From Ruminococcus sp. (GTDB lineage Bacteria; Bacillota; Clostridia; Lachnospirales; Lachnospiraceae): DNA of 27,593 nucleotides. The stretch lies in assembly GCA_020024635.1 (NCBI GenBank), contig JAHHTL010000031.1, positions 1 through 27,593 on the forward strand, in the 5' to 3' direction. This document shows positions 1 through 8,635 of the stretch, piece by piece. The notes under the pieces were generated by a model that saw only the letters and a list, made by a program, of their open reading frames with translations, had not been told where the DNA came from and ran no database searches. The first letter of the stretch is position 1; the number at the start of each line of letters is the position of its first letter. The position numbers were made by a program, and so were the translations under genes.

Positions 1-1568
1 TTTGGTTCTGGTTTTGGTTCTGGTTTTGGAGTAACTGATGAATCTTTTCCTTTGTTAACAATCTGAACAAAATCTTTCGACGCGTATAGATACATTTTAT
101 CAAAATTATACTTCCCAGTACTATAATCGATTGCATCTCGTTTTGCTGTAAGTACTGGATCACTTTGCACTTTATAAAACCCTTTTTCCTCTCCAAGTAT
201 CACGAATGCATGATTGGAATGATTCTTTGTCGTATAAATCACTTTAGACGAGGTGCTACTTCCATTTCGAACATTCAACTCTGTATGAGAGGTATTGATT
301 GTATCTTTAATTCCAAGTGTGTAACGCCCTCTATCTTTTGCATTTTTATCTAGGTTCCATGCAATACTTGCGGCTTTTTCTCCCCAGTATGGGTCAGAAG
401 CATATTTTACGTTGATTCCACTTCCTTTATCTCCTAAGAATCCACCGTAATATCTCCAGTCCGTAGGATCCAAGTACCCTTTTGACATCCATTCGCTGGC
501 GTACTCTTCTACACAGTGTGCAGGACTACGAAAAGTATCCGCACTTTCTCCCGGGCTAGAATCGATTGCATTCAAACCAAAAAGATTATTTTTATTTTGT
601 GCAATCCAACTTGTCCCCCATCCGCTTTCATTTGCTGCAACTCCTGCAACAATCAATCCATTTACACCATATGTATTTTGCGCATTGATGATAGATTCGC
701 CAAGATTTCTCATCTTCGAACTAGAGTTTACTCTTTCATTGACGATTGCATTCAATTCTGCGCCTGAGTATACAGCTTTTGACCGTAATGGAAGATATTG
801 ATAGTAATTATAGTATGGTTGATTTGGATTAATCGAATTGACACGACTCTCCTTCCGATAATCCCTTAACATGGCTAAATAATCGCGGTAAAAATAATGC
901 CCATCATAACTATAATACTGTTCTCCTTCTTTCATATAGGACTGTGCCGGTCCTACTTTTAATTGCGAGGAATTTTCTGTATTTAGATTACTACTAATAT
1001 GGTGATAAATCCACCCATTGTATACTTCATAGTAACTAACATTTGTTCCGGCAAGATTTACAACTTGCACATCGTTAGCATTTACCAATCCAACAGTTCC
1101 ACTGATCATAAATTTCACTTTCCCGCCGGATTCTCCAAGGTATGCCGCATCTGCACCACTTGGCCCATAAAGATATTCTTGTTTTCCTGTTTTATACTCT
1201 GTGTAATAGGTCAGTCCTGAAACAACAGTTCCATTTCTTCTACTTCGAAAATTCACTACTTTTTCGGACGTTCCCTCCCCTACAAATGTGGAAATCTCCT
1301 CGACAACAGGAGAAACTTCCTCTGTCACATAAGTAATATTTCCCTCTGCATCCATAATTGGAATCTCAACCGGACCGCTAAAGTCTAAGGAACTGTCCCC
1401 TTCATGCGCACCATTTTGTGCTTCGGTAACAATATCTGTAGAATCAGCCTCTTCTTGTATTACTTGCGCTCCTGTTTCCTCCTCTTGCGCGTGTAATGGA
1501 CTACTATAAATATTCACCCCTACAAGTAGACTCATACACAATAGCACTGAAAGTACCTTTTTCTTCAT
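1..1568 (-). CDS. secreted beta-N-acetylglucosaminidase (GH73-like), 3' end cut by window
   Basis: Reading minus from ATG 1568 the frame is open for about 522 codons to the window edge with no stop, so the C-terminus is missing. The start has a strong ribosome site (AGGGGG). Residues 1-27 are a signal peptide (MKKKVLSVLL..., ending near HAQEE). An acidic spacer and a beta-rich region follow, then a glucosaminidase domain around residues 290-400 with NESGWGTSW, NNLFGL and DPYWGEKAA; Glu314 in NESGW is the expected catalytic acid. A bacterial SH3-like segment (ELNVRNGSS) sits at about 415-500, then Lys-Pro-Glu-Pro repeats at the edge. The family cleaves the glucosamine bond of peptidoglycan outside the cell, in cell separation or wall turnover. 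The Pro-rich tail may lead to another wall-binding domain outside the window. Family call is firm; exact role is inferred. Confidence 0.88.
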   Translation of the reverse strand, partial: MKKKVLSVLLCMSLLVGVNIYSSPLHAQEEETGAQVIQEEADSTDIVTEAQNGAHEGDSSLDFSGPVEIPIMDAEGNITYVTEEVSPVVEEISTFVGEGTSEKVVNFRSRRNGTVVSGLTYYTEYKTGKQEYLYGPSGADAAYLGESGGKVKFMISGTVGLVNANDVQVVNLAGTNVSYYEVYNGWIYHHISSNLNTENSSQLKVGPAQSYMKEGEQYYSYDGHYFYRDYLAMLRDYRKESRVNSINPNQPYYNYYQYLPLRSKAVYSGAELNAIVNERVNSSSKMRNLGESIINAQNTYGVNGLIVAGVAANESGWGTSWIAQNKNNLFGLNAIDSSPGESADTFRSPAHCVEEYASEWMSKGYLDPTDWRYYGGFLGDKGSGINVKYASDPYWGEKAASIAWNLDKNAKDRGRYTLGIKDTINTSHTELNVRNGSSTSSKVIYTTKNHSNHAFVILGEEKGFYKVQSDPVLTAKRDAIDYSTGKYNFDKMYLYASKDFVQIVNKGKDSSVTPKPEPKPEP

Positions 1569-1613
1569 ATTTATCCCCCTGTAAATCTATAAATTACATA
1601 GTTAGACATATTC

Positions 1614-1643
1614 AGTATACTCGAAAACTTTCCCCTATGTCAA
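1614..1643 (-). promoter_or_regulatory. sigma-A type promoter of the glucosaminidase gene
   Basis: On the minus strand TTGACA (1643-1638) and TATACT (1619-1614) are separated by 18 bp, about 45 bp before the start codon at 1568. This is close to the housekeeping consensus and implies the gene is transcribed on its own, not from the M18 peptidase operon upstream. Confidence 0.75.
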
Positions 1644-1683
1644 CCTGTAAATAGCTTGCGTAGTTCTCGCAAGTGAAGGTTGA
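1640..1683. other. two-part stem-loop between M18 peptidase and glucosaminidase genes
   Basis: TCAACCT (1640-1646) pairs with AGGTTGA (1677-1683), and inside it CTTGCG (1655-1660) pairs with CGCAAG (1668-1673). It starts 7 bp past the peptidase stop codon and overlaps the -35 box of the next gene. There is no T-tract after it on the minus strand, so it is a poor intrinsic terminator; it may be an mRNA 3' end structure or an operator. Confidence 0.45.
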
Positions 1684-1689
1684 AACCTC

Positions 1690-3000
1690 CTATCTTAGCT
1701 TATAAGCTCCATCCTCTTCCATAAGAATGGATGAATTGTAGAATGTTTCTGCTACTTTCATTAACGCTTCTGTATCCTTTACTCCACAAGTCTCATACGG
1801 AGAATGCATGGCCAATTGAGCCACTCCAATGTCTACAGTATTGATGGCTACTTGTGTTGTGGAAATATTTCCAAGCGTCGATCCTCCTAACATATCTGAT
1901 CTGTTTGTAAACATCTGATATGGCACATCTGCTTTGTTGCAAATTGTTTTCATAACTGCACATGAAACTGCATCTGTTGTATATTTTTGATTTGCACTAT
2001 GTTTGATTACAATCCCACCATTTAAATATGGTCGGTTCGTTGGATCTGATCGATCGCTATAATTTGGATGTACCGCATGTGCATTGTCTGCAGAAAGCAT
2101 AAAGCTAGATGATAGCGCCATTTGGTATTGTTCTTCTGTTCTTCCTAAGGATCGATTGATTCTTTTCAGCGTGTCTTTTAAAAATGTGGAAGCCGCACCT
2201 TGTTTTGTTCCACTTCCTACTTCTTCATTATCCAACACACAATGCACGGCTACTGCATCTTGAATATGACTGTTTAAAAGTCCTTGCAAAGACGAATACG
2301 CACATTGTAAATCATCTAGTTTAGAACTTGACATATATTCTTTCGCCGCTCCCCAAATGCATCCTTTTTGTCTATTATACAAAAACAAATCGCTCCCGAT
2401 CACCTTTTCTTCTTCAACATTGGCCGCATCTGCGATCAATTTTTGAAATCCGCCTTTTGCGCTGGCATCTCCATAAAGTGGCAGCATATCAATTTGAGCA
2501 TTATACTGGTATCCCGAATTTGCTTCTCGATTCATGTGAATGGCAAGATTTGGTATCATGACAAGATCACGGTCTACATTTACCAGTACACTTTTTATCC
2601 GCTCTCCCTCTGCCACCATCACTCTTCCTGCCACAGAAAGAGGTCTGTCAAACCAAGGTGCACAAAGCATCCCGCCATATTTTTCTACGTTTAACTTTGT
2701 GTATTTTTGATCCACATCCATTTCTGGATTTTCTTTGATTTTAAAACTGGGAGCATCACTGTGACTGGCCATGATCTGAAATCCGGTAAATTCTTTATGA
2801 GGAACTTTAAATGCAATGATGGAGGATCCATTTCGTGTCACATAATATTTTCCTTTTTCTTCTAAATTCCAAACTTCATTTTCATTTAATTTTTGAAACC
2901 CATCTGCTTCTAATTCTGCTTTCATATTTTCAATCACATGAAAACAACTCGGACTTTTTTCTATAAATGCCAATAATTGTTCTGCTTTTTTTCTATCCAT
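1690..3000 (-). CDS. M18 family aminopeptidase (aspartyl aminopeptidase-like)
   Basis: 436 residues, full length for the family. Cytosolic zinc aminopeptidase that removes N-terminal, often acidic, residues from peptides. Di-zinc site motifs are all visible: HSDAP with His80 and Asp82, the acidic motif DNEEVGSGT near residue 257, SADNAHAVHPNY near 310, and the late histidine in AMHSPYET near 399. There is no signal peptide. It lies 20 bp after the glycerol dehydrogenase stop, with ribosome site AAGGAAG, and is probably co-transcribed with it from the promoter at 4162-4189. Substrate preference within M18 cannot be read from sequence alone. Confidence 0.93.
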   Translation of the reverse strand: MDRKKAEQLLAFIEKSPSCFHVIENMKAELEADGFQKLNENEVWNLEEKGKYYVTRNGSSIIAFKVPHKEFTGFQIMASHSDAPSFKIKENPEMDVDQKYTKLNVEKYGGMLCAPWFDRPLSVAGRVMVAEGERIKSVLVNVDRDLVMIPNLAIHMNREANSGYQYNAQIDMLPLYGDASAKGGFQKLIADAANVEEEKVIGSDLFLYNRQKGCIWGAAKEYMSSSKLDDLQCAYSSLQGLLNSHIQDAVAVHCVLDNEEVGSGTKQGAASTFLKDTLKRINRSLGRTEEQYQMALSSSFMLSADNAHAVHPNYSDRSDPTNRPYLNGGIVIKHSANQKYTTDAVSCAVMKTICNKADVPYQMFTNRSDMLGGSTLGNISTTQVAINTVDIGVAQLAMHSPYETCGVKDTEALMKVAETFYNSSILMEEDGAYKLR

Positions 3001-3020
3001 GCTGTTACTTCCTTTATTCT

Positions 3021-4118
3021 TTAATCTTCTAGTAATTCTCTTCCAATTCCGTCTGCTGTAATAATTGCACTGTATACATCCTGTGCTGTTACTTTAAATG
3101 GCATATTGTGAATGGTTTCCTCTTCTGCTGTTGCAGCTTTTGCGACTGCCAGAATTTCCTCTTCTTTTACTTCCTTGATTCCAAGCTGCTCCAAAGTAAC
3201 CGGAAGTCCTACAGAAACACAAAATTCCATCACTTCCATCAGTTCTTCTACCGGCACGTCTTCTAACACAAGTTGTACAATCGTTCCAAATGCAACCTTT
3301 TCTCCATGGTACATGTGGTGGCACTGTGGAAGAACGGTAAATCCATTGTGAATTGCGTGTGCAGCTGCAAGTCCGCCGGATTCAAATCCGATTCCGCTTA
3401 AAAATGTATTGGCTTCGATCACTTTTTCAACCGCTTTTGTACACACATGTTTTTCTGCCGCTACTTTTGCAAGTTCTCCTTTTTCCATCAGTGTCTCATA
3501 ACACAATTTAGCAAGCGCCATAGCTGCCTTTGTTGTTGTGCCACCTGCACAGGAAATTGCCCCAGATGCCTCACATGCTCTTGCTTCAAAATACGTAGCC
3601 AACGCATCTCCCATTCCAGCTACAAGTAGTCTTGTTGGCGCATCTACTACCACTTGTGTATCTACCAAAACGAGATTCGGGTTTTCTGGAAGAAATAGGT
3701 AATGATCAAATACTCCTTCTTCTGTATAGATTACTGATAATGCACTGCAAGGAGCATCCGTAGATGCAATCGTCGGAACAATTACAACCGGAATTTTTGA
3801 TTCATAGCCCACTGCTTTGGCTGTGTCCAATGTTTTTCCTCCGCCCACTCCTAGAATAACGTCTATCTTTTTCGATTGACAACATGTAGTAAGGCGATCA
3901 ATTTCCGTTTTGCAACATTCTCCCTGAAAAATTTCATACACGATCTCTTGGTCGGATCCTTCAAAACTTTTATCTAATTCTTCTTTGCTTCTTCTTAACC
4001 CACTCTCACTAATCAAGCAAAGTGCTTTTTTCCCAAGCGGTTTCACATAAGATGCAAGTTTTCCGAGTTCTCCACTTCCTTGTACATACTTTCCTGGTGC
4101 CATAATTACTTGTGCCAT
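3021..4118 (-). CDS. gldA: glycerol dehydrogenase, NAD-dependent (iron/zinc alcohol dehydrogenase family)
   Basis: 365 residues, the usual length. Oxidises glycerol to dihydroxyacetone with NAD. The N-terminus (MAPGKYVQGSGELGKL) is typical of GldA. The dinucleotide site GVGGGKTLDTAKAV is near residue 90. The metal-binding region comprises the Asp in VVDAPTRLLVAGMGDALATY and the two histidines in AAAHAIHNG and HHMYHGEKVAFG. Ribosome site AGGAGG lies before ATG 4118, with a promoter at 4162-4189. First gene of a two-gene operon with the M18 peptidase. Related dehydrogenases can use other small diols or hydroxyketones, so physiological substrate is inferred. Confidence 0.92.
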   Translation of the reverse strand: MAQVIMAPGKYVQGSGELGKLASYVKPLGKKALCLISESGLRRSKEELDKSFEGSDQEIVYEIFQGECCKTEIDRLTTCCQSKKIDVILGVGGGKTLDTAKAVGYESKIPVVIVPTIASTDAPCSALSVIYTEEGVFDHYLFLPENPNLVLVDTQVVVDAPTRLLVAGMGDALATYFEARACEASGAISCAGGTTTKAAMALAKLCYETLMEKGELAKVAAEKHVCTKAVEKVIEANTFLSGIGFESGGLAAAHAIHNGFTVLPQCHHMYHGEKVAFGTIVQLVLEDVPVEELMEVMEFCVSVGLPVTLEQLGIKEVKEEEILAVAKAATAEEETIHNMPFKVTAQDVYSAIITADGIGRELLED

Positions 4119-4161
4119 AATAACAACCTCCTATTTTCTAATTTTTGTCTCGTTAGTTATT

Positions 4162-4189
4162 ATTTTATCACATATTTTCTCCAATACAA
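4162..4189 (-). promoter_or_regulatory. promoter of gldA-M18 peptidase operon
   Basis: Minus strand: TTGTAT (4189-4184), 16-bp spacer, TAAAAT (4167-4162). A TG one base before the -10 makes it an extended -10 element. It lies about 45 bp upstream of ATG 4118. No other likely promoter is visible in the gap 4119-4268. Confidence 0.6.
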
Positions 4190-4268
4190 TCTCTTTTATG
4201 TTAAACTGAAACGGATCTTTTCGTAACCACCAATAGATCAGATAAAAAAGATTCAACGGTAGGAAACA

Positions 4269-4319
4269 AAACGAAATTAGCCACTGCAGAACTCACTTCC
4301 ACAGTGGCTAGTTTCGTTT
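4269..4319 (-). terminator. intrinsic terminator of the oxidoreductase operon
   Basis: AAACGAAA and TAGCCACTG (4269-4286) pair with CAGTGGCTA and TTTCGTTT (4302-4319), with one internal mismatch and a 15-nt loop. On the minus strand the stem ends in a T-rich stretch. It begins inside the TAA stop codon of the oxidoreductase gene, so it ends that operon before the gldA promoter region. Confidence 0.85.
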
Positions 4320-6924
4320 ATGTTGGCTCTGTTCTAAAGTTTTCTAGTCTTTCTTTTGTTTCAAGACGTCGCTTCCACATTTCTTCTTCCGTTTTATATC
4401 CTCGAATTTTTGCATCTGCTTTCTTATACGTCTTTCCAAACATTAAGTCTAGGATGTGTACTGCATCTTTTCCTGCTGTCTGCATCGTACCTCGACAAGA
4501 CCCACAATATGTTACAATGTGATCTTGATTAAAGTCAGCAGCTCTTCTTGTGTAAACTTTTTCATAAAGTTCTGGTCTCGAAGTGCACACCATACCGCCT
4601 ACACCACAGCAACGGGTATCTTTTCCATTCTTTTCAATTTCTTCCCATTGATATCCCATCTGTTCTAATACCCAGCGTACATTTTCATGGTGGGTGGTTT
4701 CCTCTCTTGTCACACAGGAATCATGAATATTAAATATGACATCTGATTCTTTTCCGATTCCCTTACATTCCTCTGGCACCCCAATGAGATTTCTCATAAG
4801 ATCCCAGTAAGAAATAACTTTTTGATTTTTTGCAGTTCCCTGGAACACTTTAAAACAAGATGGGCACACTGTAATAATCACTTCCGCTCCCATTTCATCT
4901 AAAATATCAACCGCCTTTTGATTTCTCTCCTGAAATCTTGCTTCCTCTCCAAGAAACTTCGTTACTTTTCCACAACACTGAAGAAGCGCACCTACATTTT
5001 CATCTCCCAGACAATCTTTTAGATGTTGTACTATTTTTTCTACCCCTTCTGGCGTATAGGCAGATACCGTACACCCTGGTGCAAAAACATATTTTGTTTT
5101 CTTCTTTTTCAATGTTGATTTCCGAGCCCCTTCCACTGCTGTACAGTATTGCTCGCCACATTCTTTTACCTGTGCATCATCACTATCTTTTAGTACATCC
5201 AGTAATACTTCATCTTGATTATCTCTTGCATAAGCTTCTTTGATTTCCATAAAGTTACTTCTAAGATCAAATTCCTTTGGACATTTTAGCGTACATTGTC
5301 TACATTCATTGCAGGAATATGCGATCATTTGATCCATATTTTCATATCCTTTTTCAAGATACTCTTTAAATAATGTCTTTGGACAATCGGTAAACTCATT
5401 CAACATAATACATTCTTTCATACATAGGCGGCACTCACACTGACGGCAACGATTTGCTTCTCTTTCTGCCTCTTCTTTTGTATATCCAAGCGCCACTTCA
5501 TCAAACGAATGAATCCTTGTCTTTGGATCTAGTTCTGCCATATCCTGACGTTTTTCTGGAATTGCCGACCAATCTGTTGGCATATCCAGTTTTGTTTCAT
5601 AGGTCCAAGTATCCTTGAACTCTCTACCCTCTGTAAGACTTTTATGTTCGAGGAATCGAAGAACCGACTGCGCCGCTCTTCTTCCTGTCGCCATAGCCTG
5701 AATACAGATTACGGATTCTCCCGATGCGTCTCCTGCAATAAACACTTTCTCATTTGAAACTGACTGCAATGTTTGTTTGTCACATGCAAAAGTGCTGTTT
5801 GCTCTGCTTTCAATCAAATCTTCAGCAAATCCTTTTTCAACCCCTTGACCGATGGCAAAAACAATCGTATCCACTTTCAATTCTTTCGTGTCTTCCTCAT
5901 CATATGTTGGAGCAAATCTTCCTTGATCGTCAAACATGGAGGTACATTTTTTTAATGTAACAGCATTTACTCTTCCATTTTCGTCTATGTGGATCTTTTT
6001 GATTGCCTGTGCATGATTAAATTTAATCCCTTCTGCAATGGCACTGGCAACTTCGTGGTTTGAAGATGCCATAGCGTCATAACTGTCTTCAAGACAGACA
6101 GAAGACACTTTCTCAACGCCTGTTATTCTCCTTGCTGTTCTACAACAATCCATGGCAACATCCCCACCACCAACAACAAGAACTACTTTTCCTGCTTCTT
6201 TCACATTTTCAGTCAAAGCTGCTTCTTTCAAGAATTCTGCCGCACTAAAAATCCCTTGTGCATCCCAGTTTTCAAGACTTCGATCTACACGGCCTTGCTG
6301 TTTTCCAACAGCTACTATAACACTGTCAAATTCTTCTACAAGATTTGAAAATTGCATATCTTTCCCGATTTCACAATTCATATGGAATTGGACACCAAGT
6401 TTATCCAGATAGGAAATTTCTTTTTCCAAAACATTTCTTGGAAGTCTATATGCTGGAATTCCTACGCGAAGCATCCCTCCACGAACTGGAAGTTTTTCAA
6501 ATACGGCTACTTCACACCCTTCTTTTCTAAGTTCCAATGCTGCTTGAAGTCCAGAAGGTCCTGCACCTATGACAGCTACTTTCTTCCCATTCCTTTCTTT
6601 AATTTCAACATCCCAGTCTTCCTCTTTGTCAAAATAATCCGCAGCATATCTTTTTAGGGAAGCAATTGCCATTGGACTTTTCCCTTCGTTCCACTTACAC
6701 TTTCCTTCACACGGATGTGCACAGATTCTTCCTAGAGTTCCAGGTAGAAACAGATTGTCACGAATCACACGAATCGCTTCCTCGCCTTTTCCTTCTTTGA
6801 TTAATTGAATGTATCGTTTCGCATCAGTATGCATTGGGCATGTCGCAACACAAGCCGGTGTTTCTTCCCCCATGCAGTGATCTACAATATTCTGCATATT
6901 CTCTATAATTTTTTCTTTCAGCAT
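4318..6924 (-). CDS. GltD-like FAD/NAD(P) oxidoreductase fused to heterodisulfide-reductase-like Fe-S/CCG domains
   Basis: 868 residues, cytosolic. Order of parts: an N-terminal cysteine cluster (C17, C25, C29, then C68, C72, C76) like the Fe-S domain of glutamate synthase small subunit; an FAD fold with GAGPSG at 120-125; an NAD(P) fold with VVGGGD near 250; a second FAD segment with FIAGDA near 410; two ferredoxin-type clusters (CRQCECRLCMKEC near 495, CNECRQCTLKC near 540); then two cysteine-rich CCG domains (LQCCGK near 650, RCCGVGG near 770), as in HdrB/GlpC-type subunits. The gene overlaps the DMT transporter by 7 bp; its ribosome site GGAGGT (6938-6933) lies inside that gene, so translation is coupled. 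By family it moves electrons between NAD(P)H, flavin and a disulfide or other acceptor. The acceptor is unknown. Confidence 0.85.
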   Translation of the reverse strand: MLKEKIIENMQNIVDHCMGEETPACVATCPMHTDAKRYIQLIKEGKGEEAIRVIRDNLFLPGTLGRICAHPCEGKCKWNEGKSPMAIASLKRYAADYFDKEEDWDVEIKERNGKKVAVIGAGPSGLQAALELRKEGCEVAVFEKLPVRGGMLRVGIPAYRLPRNVLEKEISYLDKLGVQFHMNCEIGKDMQFSNLVEEFDSVIVAVGKQQGRVDRSLENWDAQGIFSAAEFLKEAALTENVKEAGKVVLVVGGGDVAMDCCRTARRITGVEKVSSVCLEDSYDAMASSNHEVASAIAEGIKFNHAQAIKKIHIDENGRVNAVTLKKCTSMFDDQGRFAPTYDEEDTKELKVDTIVFAIGQGVEKGFAEDLIESRANSTFACDKQTLQSVSNEKVFIAGDASGESVICIQAMATGRRAAQSVLRFLEHKSLTEGREFKDTWTYETKLDMPTDWSAIPEKRQDMAELDPKTRIHSFDEVALGYTKEEAEREANRCRQCECRLCMKECIMLNEFTDCPKTLFKEYLEKGYENMDQMIAYSCNECRQCTLKCPKEFDLRSNFMEIKEAYARDNQDEVLLDVLKDSDDAQVKECGEQYCTAVEGARKSTLKKKKTKYVFAPGCTVSAYTPEGVEKIVQHLKDCLGDENVGALLQCCGKVTKFLGEEARFQERNQKAVDILDEMGAEVIITVCPSCFKVFQGTAKNQKVISYWDLMRNLIGVPEECKGIGKESDVIFNIHDSCVTREETTHHENVRWVLEQMGYQWEEIEKNGKDTRCCGVGGMVCTSRPELYEKVYTRRAADFNQDHIVTYCGSCRGTMQTAGKDAVHILDLMFGKTYKKADAKIRGYKTEEEMWKRRLETKERLENFRTEPT

Positions 6925-7958
6925 TTTTTGATACCTCCATATTTTCCATCTTTATTTTTCACGAATGCTTTGGGTTTTATTGCAAATATAAATACTCCAA
7001 GTACAATCACGATTCCCCAAAACACAAGATTTCCTGTAATCTTATTCTGAAACAGTACCGCACTAAAAATAATGGTCCAAAGTGCCGCTGTACTATTCAA
7101 TGCAGTTCCCATCGCCGCTCCAATAAGATCTACCGCTTTGTACCAGCATAAATACGTTAATGCACCTAAGGCTGCTATTCCTGCATATTTAAAGACAAGT
7201 CCTTGGGATACAATCTCCGAAACCATAGGATAACCTTTAATAATAGGAACCACGATTACAGCATAGGAAATCATTGATATAAAATAGCGAAGGCATAATA
7301 ACTGTTGTGGAGTTGCTTCAACCTCATCTTCTCCTTCAATATGCTTCATCGCAAATCCAATCATAACCCCTTCCATGGCCCATCCAAAAACTGCGACAAC
7401 TGCAAATAGCACTCCTTTTGCAAATGTATCCGGCACATTGCCTGAGGGATTAAAACCAAGCATAAAAGAACCTGTCAGACTAATTGCAATTCCAATTATT
7501 GCGTGTAAAGACAGCTTTTCTTTCAGAATGAAATAGGAGAGCAATGCCCCGATTCCCGGATAGATAACAGAAATACTAGAAGCGTATGGCGCCGATGCAT
7601 ACTTTATCCCCAACAAATAGGCACTCATGCCGATTGGTGAGCCAACCAGAGCAGCAATCGCAGTCGCTTTCCCTTTTTTCGTTTTAAAAAGGAGATAAAA
7701 AATCTGCTTTAATTGTTTACGAAACATTAAAAATAACGCTACCCATACAAAACAAAAACTTTCGTGGAAAAAGGCTGTTACCAAAGGCGAAAATTCAAAA
7801 CTTAACTTTGAAATTCCTTTTGATAGCGCATACCCTGCGTCTGAAAATAACGTATTTTGTCCAACTCTTCCCATAAGGACTCCATCAAGCCCCCATGCAA
7901 TTCCTACAAATATCCCTAGCATAATTCCGATTTTAAATTGATTTCGCTCCTTTTTCAT
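6918..7958 (-). CDS. DMT superfamily (EamA-type) membrane transporter
   Basis: 346 residues with about ten hydrophobic segments. The half-repeat hallmark around residues 130-165 (PGIGALLSYFILKEKLSLHA then GIAISLTGSFMLGF) is typical of EamA/DMT carriers. It moves a small metabolite across the membrane; substrate unknown. First gene of the operon with the fused oxidoreductase, with which it overlaps by 7 bp. It is divergent from an HxlR-type regulator at 8095, and the 136-bp gap between them holds that regulator's promoter and dyads, so control by the regulator is likely. Ribosome site AGGAAGGAATAGG precedes ATG 7958. I see no convincing -35/-10 pair for this direction. Confidence 0.83.
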   Translation of the reverse strand: MKKERNQFKIGIMLGIFVGIAWGLDGVLMGRVGQNTLFSDAGYALSKGISKLSFEFSPLVTAFFHESFCFVWVALFLMFRKQLKQIFYLLFKTKKGKATAIAALVGSPIGMSAYLLGIKYASAPYASSISVIYPGIGALLSYFILKEKLSLHAIIGIAISLTGSFMLGFNPSGNVPDTFAKGVLFAVVAVFGWAMEGVMIGFAMKHIEGEDEVEATPQQLLCLRYFISMISYAVIVVPIIKGYPMVSEIVSQGLVFKYAGIAALGALTYLCWYKAVDLIGAAMGTALNSTAALWTIIFSAVLFQNKITGNLVFWGIVIVLGVFIFAIKPKAFVKNKDGKYGGIKKC

Positions 7959-8009
7959 TCCTATTCCTTCCTTTTCTATACTTTAGCGTTTTCTCACCTT
8001 GTCCCTAAC

Positions 8010-8038
8010 TTGACATCTATGTACTCCACTGATACTAT
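8010..8038 (+). promoter_or_regulatory. promoter of the HxlR-type regulator
   Basis: TTGACA (8010-8015), 17-bp spacer, TACTAT (8033-8038), close to consensus. The expected transcription start near 8045 falls inside the dyad at 8041-8082, so a protein bound there would block this promoter. Confidence 0.78.
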
Positions 8039-8040
8039 GT

Positions 8041-8082
8041 TGTTAAACATATTCTTAAATATGTTCAAATGATTGTTTAACA
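8041..8082. promoter_or_regulatory. nested dyads, likely HxlR operator
   Basis: Outer arms TGTTAAACA (8041-8049) and TGTTTAACA (8074-8082) are exact inverted repeats. Inside, AACATATT (8046-8053) and AATATGTT (8058-8065) form a second exact 8-bp dyad. The block starts 3 bp after the -10 box and ends in the ribosome site of the regulator. HxlR-family proteins bind as dimers to such AT-rich dyads, so autoregulation is likely; control of the divergent transporter operon is inferred. Confidence 0.65.
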
Positions 8083-8094
8083 GGAGTGATTTTT

Positions 8095-8439
8095 ATGGGA
8101 GAAAGTTTTTTGAAAGCCATTGAAAGTTCCAATTTACAAGAATCCGGATTTTATTACACCCTTTCCTTAATTAATGGGAAATATAAAATGGTCGTATTAT
8201 ATACCCTTGCGCTCTTTAAAGTTGCCCGATTTAACGAATTGAAACGGTTTATTAAAATCATCCCTTACAAAACTCTTAGTGCAACTTTAAAAGAACTTGA
8301 AGCGGAAGAATTAGTCATCCGAACTGAATACCCTCAAATACCACCTAAAGTGGAATATCGTCTTTCAAAGCGTGGTGAGTCGCTTATTCCCCTACTTGAC
8401 GAAATGTGCATTTGGGGAGAGTCACATCGTTTTTCTTAA
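8095..8439 (+). CDS. HxlR family winged-helix transcriptional regulator
   Basis: 114 residues. The family's winged helix is clear: NGKYKMVVLYTLAL (helix 1), RFNELKRFIKIIPYKTLSATLKELE (recognition region) and the wing with PPKVEYRLSKRGESLIPLL. I chose ATG 8095 because AGGAG (8082-8086) lies 8 nt before it; an in-frame GTG at 8086 would sit on that ribosome site. The canonical redox cysteine near the N-terminus, used by YodB/HypR-type members, is absent; the only cysteine is near the C-terminus (EMCIWGE). Divergent from the DMT/oxidoreductase operon, its likely target. The inducing signal is unknown. Confidence 0.88.
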   Translation: MGESFLKAIESSNLQESGFYYTLSLINGKYKMVVLYTLALFKVARFNELKRFIKIIPYKTLSATLKELEAEELVIRTEYPQIPPKVEYRLSKRGESLIPLLDEMCIWGESHRFS

Positions 8440-8536
8440 ACCCAGTAATAATAGTTCTAAAACCAGTTTAAAAAGCACTATGTATATAGGTTTATTATAA
8501 TTAAATTCAATTTTTTCGACAAGAACTTACTTTTTT

Positions 8537-8568
8537 GTTCACTACTTACCTTGACGTAAGTAGTGAAC
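8537..8568. other. perfect 13-bp inverted repeat upstream of the AraC-type gene
   Basis: GTTCACTACTTAC (8537-8549) and GTAAGTAGTGAAC (8556-8568) match exactly around a 6-nt loop. There is no T-tract after the stem in either direction, so it is not a usual terminator. It lies 67 bp before ATG 8636, in the 196-bp gap after the HxlR gene. It could be an operator for the AraC-type regulator or a 5' mRNA hairpin. Confidence 0.6.
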
Positions 8569-8635
8569 TTTGAAACACCTTCTAAAAAGAAGAATAACGA
8601 ATATTGATCATATAGATAAAAAATCAGGTGATATC

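Noticed and set aside
1..30. Repeat at the left edge as a non-coding tandem repeat
   Set aside because: It stays in frame and encodes a Lys-Pro-Glu-Pro tail of the glucosaminidase.
2328..2694. Plus-strand open frames inside the M18 peptidase gene
   Set aside because: They are antisense to a well-conserved gene, encode Cys/His/Phe-rich chains with no family likeness and lack ribosome sites; the same holds for other antisense frames across the window.
8570..8635. TTG start for the AraC-type gene
   Set aside because: There is no ribosome site; the frame would begin right after the perfect hairpin. ATG 8636 has AGGTG at good distance.
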